Made by a program: the position numbers and the translations under genes. The notes under the pieces were generated by a model, which was not told the origin of the DNA, did no database searches, and saw only the letters and a list, made by a program, of their open reading frames with translations. A DNA stretch of 64,000 bases from Onthophagus taurus (Eukaryota > Arthropoda > Insecta > Coleoptera > Scarabaeidae), in assembly GCF_036711975.1 (NCBI RefSeq), contig NC_091968.1, forward strand, positions 5,828,001 through 5,892,000, read 5' to 3'. This document shows positions 11,686 to 23,639 of this stretch, piece after piece; position 1 is the stretch's first letter, and every line of letters starts with the position of its first letter.

Positions 11686-13840
11686 ATTATTATTATTCTT
11701 TATTCAATAAGGTACATATAGCGCACAATACATCGTCACAAAACAAAGAAAATAAATTACAATTTAAAATTTATAAAAAAATCATGAATAGAATAAAATT
11801 CTCCATCCTGTAAAATTTCTTTCACCGAGGCTTTGAACATTCTGGAATTCATTTCCCTTATCTCCAATGGTAATGCATTATATAATTTAACCACTGTAAA
11901 ATTGAAAGATTTTTGTGTTCTTGTTGTCCGATGGTACGGAATCGCCAAATTTCCTCTTTGACGCGTACTATAATCATGCTTATCTGAGTTTATGGAAAAT
12001 TCTTCTCGATATTGAATATATATATATGAACGTGTTTAACACAAGCAAGTATGAAACACGATGGTAACATTATAATCGTTAATTCCTTGAATCGCGTTCT
12101 GCAACTGTCTGGTTGGGCCATTTTCAATAGGATTCGTGTCGCCTTCTTTTGCAGTTTGAAATTTTTCTCCGATTCGGTGGAAACACCCCATACCATTATA
12201 CCCCGTATGTTGCAATGCTGTGGAAATACGCAAAGTAAACATTTGTTGCTTCTTCCAAAGGTAAGCTTTTAACTATAACTTTCAAACAGTACAAAGAACC
12301 AGCCAATCGTTGTTTTAGTTTTGTTACATGATCCGAACAAGTGAGAGTTTCATTCAGTCTAACACTCAGAAATTTTATTGTTTGATTTGTTACCTCACCT
12401 CCTTGTTTAGTGTAAAAGGTGAGTATCTTGGTTTTATCTGTATTCAGATTTAATTTATTAGTGTTAAACCAGTCTTCAGCCCGCCGTATTGTATGCTTTG
12501 TTTTCTGTTTCAAAATTTCAATATTTGTATGTCTATTTATAAGTGAAGTATCGTCGGCATATAAGCACATAGAGCTTGTTGGAATATTTTCTGGTAAATC
12601 ATTTATATACAAAAGAAAAAGAAGGGGTCCCAATACCGACCACTGCGGAACGCCTGTTGTTATATCTTTTAGTTTAGATTGACGATCTTTCCAGTACACG
12701 TACTGTTTTCTTCCAAACAGATAAGATCTGATTAGTTTCAATGCTGTATAGTGAAATCCATATTTCCCCAACTTATACAAAAGTATCTCATGATCAACGC
12801 TATCAAAAGCCTTACTCAGATCACATAAAGCTATCTGCGTAAATTGTTGAAGATCAAAACCTTGTATAATTTCTAGTACCAAAGTTAGGAGTGCTGTAGT
12901 GGTAGATTTATCTTTCTGATACCCGTGCTGGAATTTTGTTATAATATTATTTGCTTGCATATAATGCACAATCATGTCTTCTAGTACAATTTCAAAGATC
13001 TTTGACAAACTTGGTAACCTATATCAATAGGTCTGTAGTTTTTTACAATCATTAATATCACCTTGCTTGTAAATCAGTATTACCTTAGCAACTTTCAATT
13101 CTGTCGGAAAAACTCCTTCTATACACTTGTTCAGAACTTTACATAATTGTTTGGAAATCATTGTATCTATGATTTGTTTCGATTAACAACCCTACAGGTT
13201 AACAGTTAGTGTTTGCTTAATTATTTTTTTTCTCAGAAATTATTAAATTTTAGAAGAAGATCAGAGAGACAAAAAAGTTTTAGAATAGTTTTATCTATCT
13301 AACTGAAATTTTTCCAATGTATTTATCATCCTGATCATAAAAATCTAGGCATAAATTGAACGGAGGTGGTTACGTTTAGTAGTTTAGAAGGGTGGGTTGA
13401 AAGTACAAATAGGGTCAAAACGTGCCCTATTATGAGTTAAACATATTCCCCAAATTTCATTTTCCTAGCGTTTATGGTTTTTGAGAAAAAAAAATTAAAC
13501 CAAAATTTTCCGCCATTTTAGGAGGGGTGTAGCTCCTTAGGGGAGTCGAAGTCGCCCATGCTTCATATATTAAAGTACCCTTAAAATTGTCTAAAGAATC
13601 ACCCCTGAAGTTTGGGCACATCATTCAGATACAGCCTGTATATCTTTCGTATTTTTAGCGTTCAGAGCTCGTATAACGTTTACGATTTCTGACTCCTTTA
13701 TTGTATAAAATTCCCCATTCTTGAAGTGGTATTGAGTGGTATTATGATTTCGTCAAAGTTAGTGGAGTTTAATTGTGCGGTTCCAATATTAATAAAGAAA
13801 TCGTGTAGTGTATCTGCATCAGAAACTTGCATGAATGGTT
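11686..13840 (-). mobile_element. Second LINE (Jockey/CR1-type), 5'-truncated and interrupted
   Basis: The reverse transcriptase is on the minus strand. The open stretch at 12196-13008 starts at SKIFEIVLEDMIVHYM and includes HGYQKDKST, LCDLSKAFDSVDHEIL (motif A), TTGVPQWSVLGPLLFLLYIN (motif B; the usual GS is here WS) and CLYADDTSL (motif C). Frameshifted continuations run to 11757. The 3' tail is an ATT microsatellite at 11686-11698. Upstream linker coding (DADTLHDFFINIG) reappears at 13640-13830. Between lies about 450 bp of foreign sequence (13190-13640), so the LINE carries a later insertion. Confidence 0.75.
13190..13640. mobile_element. Insertion inside the LINE, unclassified DNA element
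   Basis: LINE coding stops near 13180 and resumes near 13645. The intervening non-coding sequence ends with CAGCCTGTAT at 13632-13641, the terminal style of insect Tc/mariner-type non-autonomous elements. I could not find a matching left terminus. Confidence 0.45.
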
Positions 13841-14680
13841 TAATTCGCCCGAATGAAACATTCACAAAAAAACGAATGGTGAATCAACACTAAGACATCA
13901 AGAGCGCTTTGCAATGTAACACACGATTACATTCGGCCTCAACTTGATGCTCTTCGTTTGACGGTAAATGTTTCTTTATTTGTATACAAAGTATAAAATA
14001 TTTTAAGATTTATAAGGATTCTTTGATCAATTAATTTAAATTCTTGATTTCATTTCTATTTTGTTGTTTCTTGTAGTCGTGCCTGATAAGATTATGATAT
14101 GATTATGAATGCTAGGCGTTCGAAATTGTCAATAGCACCGAATTTACATTAATAAATTTAATTTTTCATAGTTTTTTCGAGTTTATTTTCTTCAATATCT
14201 TACGATGAATCCGGAATCTACAATCTCTAAACTTATTCGCGAATGGTTCTAAACCATTCGCTGCTTTTGAATGAGCACGGCACTACATGATTCGCACTTC
14301 TGTTGACGAATGAATTGACATGAGAGCCATTCGGTGCAGGTCTCGGAGTCGACAATACAGTAACTTAAGAAAGAACACCACACAACATTATTCGCAGTAA
14401 CTATTGACGAATGAAGGCAACACTCAAGCAACGAATCAGCGAATATGATTCACTATGTGAGCCATTCGCTGCAAGTAGAGCTTGCAATACCGGGATCCCG
14501 GGATTTCAAAATACCCGTATTTCGGTATTGTTTTTATTTAGTGCCCTCGATGGCCGGGGGAGGCCGAGGTCTTCGAAAACGACCGTGCAAGTTTGAAGTT
14601 GTGCTGGAAAATTACGTAGAGAATTCTTGTTTGTTATCTATCTTCTGTCCGTTCTAAGTTTATATTTTCAAGATGAATCT
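13841..14680. repeat. Region with repeated ATTCGC/CGAATG motifs in both orientations
   Basis: Between 13840 and 14470 the short words ATTCGC, CGAATG and CCATTCG recur many times on both strands, as in subterminal repeats of a small DNA element. No coding sequence. The rest up to 14680 shows nothing recognisable. Confidence 0.4.
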
Positions 14681-14689
14681 GACAAACTA

Positions 14690-15782
14690 CCAAGAGCCAT
14701 TATCTTAAAGTTTCTTTCTTGAATCTACTGCCTATATTCGGTAAAGTTCTCGAGAGCTTAATTTATAAACCAATTTTTTACATTGTTAAGAATGTTTTAG
14801 ACCAACGACAGCATGGTTTTTTTGCTGGTCGCTCAGTAGAGACTAATCTTCTTGAATACACTAATTATATTTTACATTCTTCTGACGATAACTGCCAAGT
14901 TGACTCCGTATACATTGATTTTAGCAAAGCATTTGATAAGGTTGATCATTTGCTATTATTAAATAAAATAGAACAAGTTGGTTTACCCAGCAACATACAA
15001 CAGTGGCTCGCTTTCTATGTGGTTGATAGAACGCAGTGAGTCATGGTTAGAGGTTTCTCCTCACAGTCAGTGGCCGTCTCGTCCGGTGTTCCCCAGGGAA
15101 GTATCCTTGGCCCCTTGCTCTTCAATATTTACATTAATGATATTTTTCTATATGACATGTACGTGAAAAGATTAGAACTAGTCCAAAAGAGATTTCTTCG
15201 ATTTTTATGTCGGAAGTCTCATATCAACTATGTTGACTACGACTCGGCGTGCCAATCCTTTCGGTTTCTACGACTGACTCGGCGACGTTTTGCTAGTGAC
15301 GTATTGCTATTCTATAAATTAATTCATAATATCTATAATTTGACTTCCCTTACGTCTCTAGTGAATTTGTATGTTCCGTCCAGAACGTTGAGTTATGTTT
15401 TTCTCTTTTTCACTCCTACAACCCGTACTTATCAACATTCCTTATGATCGAGCGGCACGCAACAATCAGCCGACCGTCTGTCCATCGATATATTTGCTTA
15501 TGAATCCATTAGCTGCTGTTGGGAGCATGCCGTATCATTGTTAACATTACAATCAGCAATTCCTTATTGTTGTTATTTTTTACTTGTTTATAGAATGTTT
15601 CCTTAATTTCAATCAGAATTTTTGATCGTTTATTTTACTTATCTTATTTTATTGTTTTTACTACTGTTCACTACTGATGTTATTTTGTGTCTTTATTATT
15701 TTGTTTTGTTCTTATTCTTTTCAGTGACACAGCTTTTATTGGGTTCGTCTTGTGCTGTGTCCTATGTACATAAATAAATAAA
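14690..15782 (+). mobile_element. Internally deleted copy of the PHD-type LINE family
   Basis: The plus strand encodes LLPIFGKVLESLIY, RQHGFFAGRSVETNLLEYTN, VYIDFSKAFDKVDHLLLLNK, a stop after VVDRTQ, then [20 protein letters not shown]. These blocks closely match ORF2 at 7465-10311. Straight after YINDIF the frame jumps to [18 protein letters not shown], so the catalytic YADD box and thumb region are gone in one clean deletion. The copy ends in a TAAA tail near 15768-15782. Confidence 0.85.
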
Positions 15783-16019
15783 TCTGCAGCTTTCCAGAAA
15801 ATTCCAAAGCAGGAATTCGAAAGAATTCCACAGACCGTCAGATGATGAAGTTGAAACTTTGAACCAAGTGAAAAACAACAAAACAATAATGGTATTACCT
15901 TAATGGTAATGGTATTACCAGACCTTTAAGATTATTGGTACTTTGTACAGATTCCTAATATCTTTCCATTTTTTGGTTCGATATTGCAAGCCCTAGTTGC
16001 AAGTCTCTGGTACGCACCA

Positions 16020-16345
16020 CTAATGTTATATCTCGACCGCAAGCGACCTCGGCTTTATTACTGTTAATATTGTTGTAAACTAGTGGTTAGTTTTTTATGC
16101 AACATGGTAACAATGTAGCTCCTCGGCCGCAAGCGACCTCGGTTTTATTACTCTTAATACCGTTGATAAGCGATCGGTTTCTGTGTGCGATGTGGTATCA
16201 ATATAAAGCCTCGGCCGCAAGCGACCTCGGCTTTATAACTCTTGATACTATTTAAATATGGTTAGCTTTGTATGTGATATGGTATACATTTTTACGTCTA
16301 AAAAGAAAATGCAATTTTTCTGTAAAATAAGTTACTATGTCATGT
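16020..16345 (+). repeat. Array of the 87-bp CpG-rich satellite plus end module
   Basis: Three units with the core CCTCGGCCGCAAGCGACC are spaced at about 90 bp and joined by TATTACTCTTAATA-like spacers. The array ends in a block with TTTTTACGTCT and TGCAATTTTTCTGTAAAA at 16289-16326. That same block ends the forward part of the array near 34735-34780. Confidence 0.75.
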
Positions 16346-16432
16346 CGTAAATTATAAAAAAAAGGTGGAAACGCCGGTTATATTATAATTTTTTGACTAA
16401 TTAGTGCATAAACGACTAATATCACTTTAAAC

Positions 16433-18211
16433 CTAAACTTTTTCATCATTATCGCTAAAAGGTGGTTGTTTCCATCCTCCGAATTCCCGTTCGATTTCTT
16501 CAGCGATTTTAAAACATAATCTATCCATTCTAAAATTAGCAACAACCTAAAATAAAAAAATTAAACACAAACATTTATTATTTTCAAAGAAAATCTTCAC
16601 TTGTAATCCAATCGGTAACCCATTTGAATCAACCCCAATCGGACAACTCGTCGCTGGTATCCCCAAAATATTAAAAATCGTCATATACGAAGTATCCAAA
16701 GTTTTCGAATAAATCTCGCCGTGGAAATGCGCGACCGTTGGAAAAACCGGATATAAAAGAACACCATCCGACCCAAGCAAGTCGTTAATATCGTTTCGAA
16801 AAGCTTCGATTTCTTTCATTATGTTTTTCTGCCTTTTGTTGTCGATTAAGCGTCGAGAAATCGTGTAAAGAACTTGAAATAAAATCGATGTCGGTTCGAC
16901 ATTTGAGCAGCCAATAAACGTTCTTAAAATTTCCCCAAATAAATTTCGATCGTTGTTAAACACAGTTTGGAGACCGGAAATTGTTAATAAAGGGAGAAAA
17001 GCGAGATCAACGGAATCAGACATCCGTTTTAATTTAACCTAAAAAAAATTTTCACCACCAACAAATCAACATTATTAATTTTTACCTTTTTAGTTTCAAA
17101 TCCGTTAATTTTAAATTGATTGATAACTTTTTGAATTTTACAAACGATTTCCCTATCAATAACGTGAGTCATAAAAGCATCGCCATCAAATTCCATGTAA
17201 AAAATTTTTATGCTTTTTATATCGATTAAATCAAACGTTTTAAATGTATCTTCAACTTCCGGTTTTAAAACGACGTCGAAAAGCAGATTTAAATCGCATG
17301 CATAACGCGTTAATGGGCCGACTGTTAACGCATATTCCCAAATATCATTTTTTTCTTTGAGATAAGGGATGGTTCCGTTGATGGAAATTGAATTTCCGGT
17401 CGGTTTGTGGCCATAAATCCCGCAAAAATTTGATGGCAATCGAATTGAACCGCATAAATCCGACCCTAAACCTAGTACAGAAGCTCCCGATGATAATAAA
17501 ACGGCCTAAATAAAAAAAATTAATTAATTAATAATGTAAGAATTTTTATTTACTTCTCCCCCGGATGATCCACCACAAGTTCTTCTAGTATCATAGGGAT
17601 TTAACGTCCTTCCAGTTAATTTATTGCAAGTTTCCCAATTTAAGCATAATTCCGGGGTGTTTGAAACTAATAAAGGAATACCCCCTGCGTTTTTAATTAA
17701 TTTAACTGCGTCATTATCGAAATCGGCGATATATGGCGTTTTTGTCTTAACACCCCCATTAAAACTCAACCCTTTTAAGGCGATCGTTTCTTTTATTGTG
17801 ATGGGAACCCCCAAAAGTGGATAATTCGTTTTTAATTCGTCTTCGGTTAAGTCGGTTTCATCCAAAAAGATATCAACGTTTGTTGCTTCTAATAAAGCGT
17901 CACTAAAACGGTCTTGAACTATTGCATTTAAGATTGGGTTAACTTCTTTTACACGATTGATGTAAGTTTCAATGATGATTTTGCTAGAAATCTAAAGAAA
18001 ATTTTGATTAAAAATTAATATAAATCAATCTTACTTGTCTTTTTCGTAGTAATTCGGCTAATTTAATCGCTGGTATAAGTAATAAATCGTCTTTAATCGG
18101 TGGACATTTTTTTGATTTCTTAAAATACGCCATCCATTTAATTGGGTATAAAATCAACCCGAATAGGACCGAAGAAATCCACAAGAAACCGTGCACGAAG
18201 AAGCGCATCAT
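16433..18211 (-). CDS. Fatty-acid amide hydrolase-type amidase
   Basis: Five exons (minus): 18035-18211, 17554-17991, 17086-17505, 16601-17038, 16433-16546, all GT/AG and all phase 0. They give 528 residues, about the size of vertebrate FAAH2. Amidase-signature serine hydrolases cleave acyl amides. The catalytic triad is visible: Lys126 in PITIKET, cis-Ser in GGSSGGE (201/202) and nucleophile Ser225 in GSDLCGSIRLP. The spacings of 75 and 24 residues equal those of mammalian FAAH (142, 217, 241). A hydrophobic N-terminal helix (FFVHGFLWISSVLFGLILYP) predicts membrane anchoring. The C-terminus has the family block GLPIGLQVVANF, then FGGW. The start is the first of two adjacent ATGs at 18211. 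Intact, with no broken splice sites. The substrate is not predictable from sequence. Confidence 0.9.
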
Positions 18212-18516
18212 CTTTTTGATTTGACCCAAAAAAATCAAGTGTTATTTTATTAAAATGATTCTTACGTGTACCTAGAAAAGAAATCCCGCCTTGAAAATAA
18301 TAGGTTGACGTGGTTTTAAACAATGGGGTAGTGCATTTTGAGTGACATCAAAGAAGAGATGAAAAGAAAATGAGAAAGTAAACTAAATGGCGTGGTAATA
18401 ATAAAATTGATGGGGAATATAACTTATTTATGGGAAATTAAAAGTTTGTTGCATTTAACTTTTTAATTAATTAATAAATAATAAATTTTAAAAAAAATAA
18501 AATCGATAATAAAACA

Positions 18517-18599
18517 TGTCAGAAGTGGGATTCGAACCCACGCCCTCAGAGAGGACTGCGACCTGAACGCAGCGCCTTAGACCGCTCGGCCATCCTGAC
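18517..18599 (-). tRNA. tRNA-Leu (anticodon CAG)
   Basis: An 83-nt gene with no intron. The acceptor stem pairs GTCAGGA with TTCTGAC (one G-U), the discriminator base is A, the A box contains TGGCCGAGCGG, the anticodon loop is TTCAGGT, and the B box is GGTTCGAATCC. The long variable arm and type II layout fit leucine. A T-run typical of RNA polymerase III termination follows on the minus strand. It lies about 300 bp upstream of the amidase start. Confidence 0.95.
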
Positions 18600-19108
18600 G
18601 ACGTTAAAAACCCCGCGATTATACAATATGAAATTTTTAAATATTTTTAAAAAATTTTTTGTAATTCGCGACGGTAACGAAAGCTCTAACAGTACTCAAA
18701 CGGGTGCTGTAATGAGATCCCCTACAGCATCCGATGCTGTAATGAGATTTTAGTAACATTTTATGGAACCAGTACATAGGTTGGTGACATTGGGTCATTA
18801 ATTTTTCTAGTTGTCAATGTGACAATTTTTGTCTATGGATGTTTAAACATGTTCTTAGCATCGAATACAAGGTCCACAATGATGAGGACATTGAACACTG
18901 AGCAATTTCTCCTATTTTGGGAGGTGTACATGAAACATGTTTTTCAGGTGAATACATTTTGTGTTTTGACAGTTTCTAATTGTCAATTTAAATTTCTATT
19001 TTCAAGTGTTACGGTGTTACCAACTGCTACATACCTATTTCCCTACATTGTCAAAATTTATTTTATTTTTGTTAAAAAAAAAGGATAAAAACGCGAATTA
19101 CAAAAAAT
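18600..19108. other. No gene seen
   Basis: AT-rich. The word TGCTGTAATGAGAT occurs twice at 18704-18748. A weak plus-strand frame at 18819-19088 has no recognisable family. Confidence 0.4.
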
Positions 19109-19214
19109 AGCATAAAAAACACGTTTCATAAGACTTAAAGCACTCATTCATTAAAAAACTCGTGGCTTCGCCACTCGTTTTTCAACTTGAATTCGTGCAT
19201 TTCAAGCGTGTCTT
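19109..19214. repeat. Small hairpin element
   Basis: About 105 bp that folds on itself. The outer arms are AAAAAACACGTTTCATAAGA and its near complement ending at 19214. The inner stem is GTGGC-TTC-GCCAC. A typical miniature foldback repeat. Confidence 0.65.
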
Positions 19215-19645
19215 ACGAAACTTGTTTTTTAATATACTATTACAGTTTCCAAATTTTTAACTCATCGTCAATAGCTTTGTTCGTTGGGACTGCACTACTT
19301 GCACTCACTTGCACTAAGCAGTTTAGTGCAGATGTTGTGTGTTCGTTGGGGATAGTGCAGTTTAGTACAGTTGCACTTATACTGTTCGTTGGGCCATGTG
19401 CAGTGCAATTTAGTGCAGCCGGTGCAAGTTAGTGCAGATTTTGTTCCACCTGCTTTCGATTAAGTTCAATAAGTGCAGTTTAATGCAGTATAACTAAAAT
19501 GGCGGAATATTTGAAAGCGTGTTTTGTAATAATTAATATTAATATGGACATTCAACCGGCAAGGGTTTCTAAAGCGATCGGTCAAAAGTGCTTCATCTTC
19601 TATGCACCAAAAATATATAACTTGTACAAGAGTTTTATATCAGTA

Positions 19646-21540
19646 CAGGGTGTCCCAATTTCGATGTCTGCATAGGCTATCTCCGAAACTAAAAGAGATA
19701 GAAAAAAAGTAGCTTACATGTCATGATCACGTTTTTCGAGAAAATGCTAATGCCGAAAACTCCGAACAGCTATCGTCTTTTGTATTCCCCCTATCGGCAA
19801 AAACTGAAAATTCTGCGAAAACGACAATCGCGAATATCTCACTTATTATCAAAGATGGAGTATTATAAATAAAACATTATATGGGCAACTTTTTACGAAG
19901 AATTCAGTGGCGTAGGTAGAATTTTTTTCTCATCTTTTATTTTCGAGATTTTAGACGTGTTTATTTTTTTAAATGGAAACCATAGTTGGCTATGACTTAA
20001 AATAATTTGTTATTTTCTTCTGATAACCAATATATATAGTTTGTGGGGTATATTTCTTATAGTTATTGAATAATTAACAAAAATTCATTTTATTCTATCT
20101 AAAACTATTGTATGTATTTAAAAGTTAATGTTGTTATGGTAATAACAATACCATGATGGAAAACATTGTCTCCAATTATTGCCAAAGTTTGTATTTAAAA
20201 ATTCGATAACAACTCTGGCATTATGTGCTGGTGCTCCGTCATATTGAAAATATATCATTTGAGACATATTTAGTGGCAAATTGTCGACCAAGGGCTCAAT
20301 GTGCTGCCTTAATATATTGAGGTATTTACCTGAGTTTAAGTTTTTATGGTAGATACTATATGCCAAATATCTGTTATCTAAAAGCGCACACCATACATTG
20401 AACCCCAATCTTCTTTGAACACTCAGAGACTTCATCGGTCCAGATGACATTTTGAACAAACAGCAGATTATTTAATTTTTCTAAATATCATCTACAAAAT
20501 TCTAATCTTAGATTGACATCTCCGCCACGTAAATAATGAGTTAGCCCCGCTTTGTATGGTTTATACTTATTTTTCTTTCATATTCGGGAGCAGCGGCTTT
20601 TAGGTCAGACGTCCTGTTCAATTTCTCTGCAAGATGTTGATGGATTTATCGCAAGTAAAGCCAACAATTGACTTCATCGTCTTGCAGGTCATTTTGGTAT
20701 GTCTTTGCACGTGGTTTGGGGAAGGACCAAAAATCTATTAAATTTTCTGCTAACCGGCTGAAGGTTTGTACGTGCGGTTGTCTTCTTTCCACATACCTTG
20801 TAAAATATAATTCCGCGGCTAACGTCGCATTCTTATCTGATAACATATTGCATTCCATCATGTTACATTTTTCATAACGTTCGAAATTCATTGTAAAGTT
20901 TTATTCAGTTTTGTTATATTTTGACACTTAACATGCTGGTGCATCGTACCAGCACATAATGCCAGAGTTGTTATCGAATTTTTAAATACAAACTTTGGCA
21001 ATTATTTAATAGATTATGTTGCATCATAGTATGTGTGTTTATCTCCATAGCAACATTAACTTTTAAATACATACATTAGTTTTAGATACAACAAAATGAA
21101 TTTTTGTTAATTATTCAATAACTATAAGAAATATACCCCACAAACTATATATATTTGTTATCAGAAGAAAATAACAAATTATTTTAAGTCATAACCAACT
21201 ATGGTTTCCATTTAAAAAAATAAAGTTACGTCTAAAATCTCGAAAATAAAAGATGGGAAAAAAATTCTACCTACGCCACTGAATTCTTCGTAAAAAGTTG
21301 CCCATATAATGTTTTATTTATAATACTTCATCTTTGATAATAAGTGAGATATTCGCAAATGTCGTTTTCGCAAAATTTTCGGTTTTTGCCGATACGGCGA
21401 AAACAAAAGACGATAGCTGTTCGGAGTTTTCGGCATTAGCATTTTCCCGAAAAACGAGATCATGACATGTAAGCTACTTTTTTTCTATCTCTTGTAGGTT
21501 CGGAGATAGCCTATGTGGACATCGAAATTGGGACACCTTG
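19646..21540 (-). mobile_element. Mariner-like element with about 580-bp inverted repeats
   Basis: The termini read ACAGGGTGTCCCAATTTCGA on the left and its near complement on the right, flanked by TA at 19644-19645 and 21541-21542. The inverted arms extend from 19646 to about 20235 and from about 20950 to 21540. Between and partly within the arms is a minus-strand transposase remnant (20118-20891). The right arm carries part of the transposase sequence in inverse copy, which explains the unusual arm length. Confidence 0.75.
20118..20891 (-). pseudogene. Mariner/Tc1-type transposase remnant
   Basis: Two fragments on the minus strand. At 20646-20891 is the N-terminal helix-turn-helix region (AAELYFTRYVERRQPHVQTF). 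At 20118-20459 is the catalytic half, with GFNVWCALLDNRYL, then MIYFQYDGAPAHNARVV, holding the second catalytic Asp. The segment with the first Asp and the final acidic residue cannot be read in frame, so the enzyme is inactive. Family resemblance is clear from the DGAPAHNAR block. Confidence 0.8.
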
Positions 21541-21784
21541 TACATTACCAGTCTATGAGCTCAAGAAACACCAACTTTGTTGTGAGAGAATGGTTAAAAA
21601 CCTTAACGAATATTGGCAAATTAAGTGATATTCTACAATAGCATTCCCTGTAATTATTTTGTCTTATTTTCCATTTGTAAGCGTTTTCTTCAATTTCTTT
21701 TAATTGCTACTTATAGATAAATATGACTGTACTACAATACCTGAGCTAAGTAAATTGTAAAGCCTATAGGTCACTAATTATTGT

Positions 21785-22320
21785 AAATTTTTCGAAAAAC
21801 CACTCACAATTCTGTTCGACAGAATTAGTGGTGTATTCTCAGTGAATGCTGGGATATTACCTTTAATAATGTTCCCTTAATTATTTAGTTATACTTATTT
21901 GATTTAAACTATTTTGATTTAGTGAATTTCTTTTTATTTTTTTTTGTGTGAATTATACGGAAAACAATAAAGGTTATAATAATTAATATTAAATATTAAG
22001 AAATAAAACCTTATAATAATTAATATTTGTTGTACTAGAGAACACAGTATATTCAACCCAAGCAGAGGCAATAGAAAACTACCCCTACTTTTTTGGAATA
22101 ATTTAAAAACTACCCTGCGATTTTGGCTTCATTAAATACACTTATAGTACATTTAAAAATATTAATTATGTGTTTTTTCTCATTTAGGGGTGGCTGGGAT
22201 TAACTACCCTCACCACCCCAAATTTTTTTTTTGTTGCAAGTATTGCTTATCGATTTTGGTGCAATTTAGCATGTGAACAAAAACATTCTGCGATAATTTC
22301 ATTTTCCACGAGTATTTCGC
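21785..22320. other. Interior of the foldback composite
   Basis: AT-rich and non-coding. It contains one arm (21960-22050) of an inverted repeat whose partner is at 22783-22860. Confidence 0.45.
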
Positions 22321-23639
22321 TGACAATAGCTTTGTTCGTTGGGACTGCACTACTCTGCACGACATGGCACTCGTATGACGTCATAGTGCAATGAAGTGTA
22401 AGTGCAATGCCATGTCAACTTAGTGCAGGTCAGAAAAGTGTATAAACCGTGGTCGCAACGAACAGATTTTTATCAAAAATAGTGTATAATATGTTGAGGT
22501 TATGTTAATGTCAAAAAAATATAACTTTATAATAATGATTTTCTCTTTTTATAATAATTTTATTACAACTTCACCAACAGCTTTAATTTTATCTTCTGCA
22601 GAGTTCGAGAAGAATTTGGCCTTAACAATGACGGGCTGATTTGGAATTTTTCCTTTGCCTAATCATTTATAATAACCCTAAAAAAAGAAACAAATTAATA
22701 TCTTATTTATAGTCTGTTGTCCATTTATCTACTATTTTGTCCTATTTTGTTTTTTTCTACTGCTTCTACTGGGGTTTAATGTACTGTGTTCTCTAATACA
22801 ACAAATATTAATTATTATAAGGTTTTATTTCTTAATATTTAATATGAATATTAATTATTACAAAACGCGTTTTCAAATATTCCGCCATTTTCATTACACT
22901 GAATTACACGCACTTATTGAACTTAATCGAAAGCAAGTGCAACAAAATCTGCACTAACTTGCACCGGCTGCACGAAGTTGCACTACGCATGGCCCAACTA
23001 ACAGTATAAGTACAGCTGCACTAAACTGCACTAACTTGCACCGGCTGCACGAAGTTGCACTACGCATGGCCCAACTAACAGTATGAGTGCAGCTGCACTA
23101 AACTGCACTATCCCCAACGAACACACAACATCTGCACTAAACTGCTTAGTGCAAGTGAATGCAAGTAGTGCAGTCCCAACGAACAAAGCTAATCTCCTAG
23201 TTCGTCTATTTCAAATATTATACACTTTTTTTATAAAAATCTGTTCGTTGGGACCACGCTTTATACACTTTTCTGACCTGCTCTAAGTTGACATGACATT
23301 GCACTGACTTACACTTCATTGCACTATGACGTCATACGAGTGCCATGTCGTGCAGAGTAGTGCAGTCCCAACGAACAAAGCTATGATCTACTGGAAACAT
23401 TACTTTATCTTAATTACCAGGAATTTCATATAACTCGCAATATATGAATGCAGTAACCATAGTTACGAAACTACTATGCATTTGCATTAGTGATAGAACG
23501 GATAGTGATTTTGCATCGGATATTCGGCATCCCCTTCGACCGGATATCCGGTTATACGGCATATCTATCCAGCAATTATGGTTATAATTTCTGGTGCATT
23601 GCCGAAGTGATACCCTATATTGCCACATTGTTGCGATAT

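Larger units (their letters stand above)
19271..23384. mobile_element. Nested foldback elements sharing one terminus
   Basis: The terminal sequence AGCTTTGTTCGTTGGGACTG occurs four times: plus orientation at 19274 and 22328, minus orientation ending near 23190 and 23382. The pair 19274/23190 has arms of about 270-340 bp packed with TTAGTGCAG and GTTCGTTGGG words. The pair 22328/23382 has different arms of about 170 bp containing GGCACTCGTATGACGTCATA. A third inverted repeat links 21960-22050 with 22783-22860. The layout suggests two related elements inserted into each other. No transposase of their own was found. Classification unknown. Confidence 0.7.
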
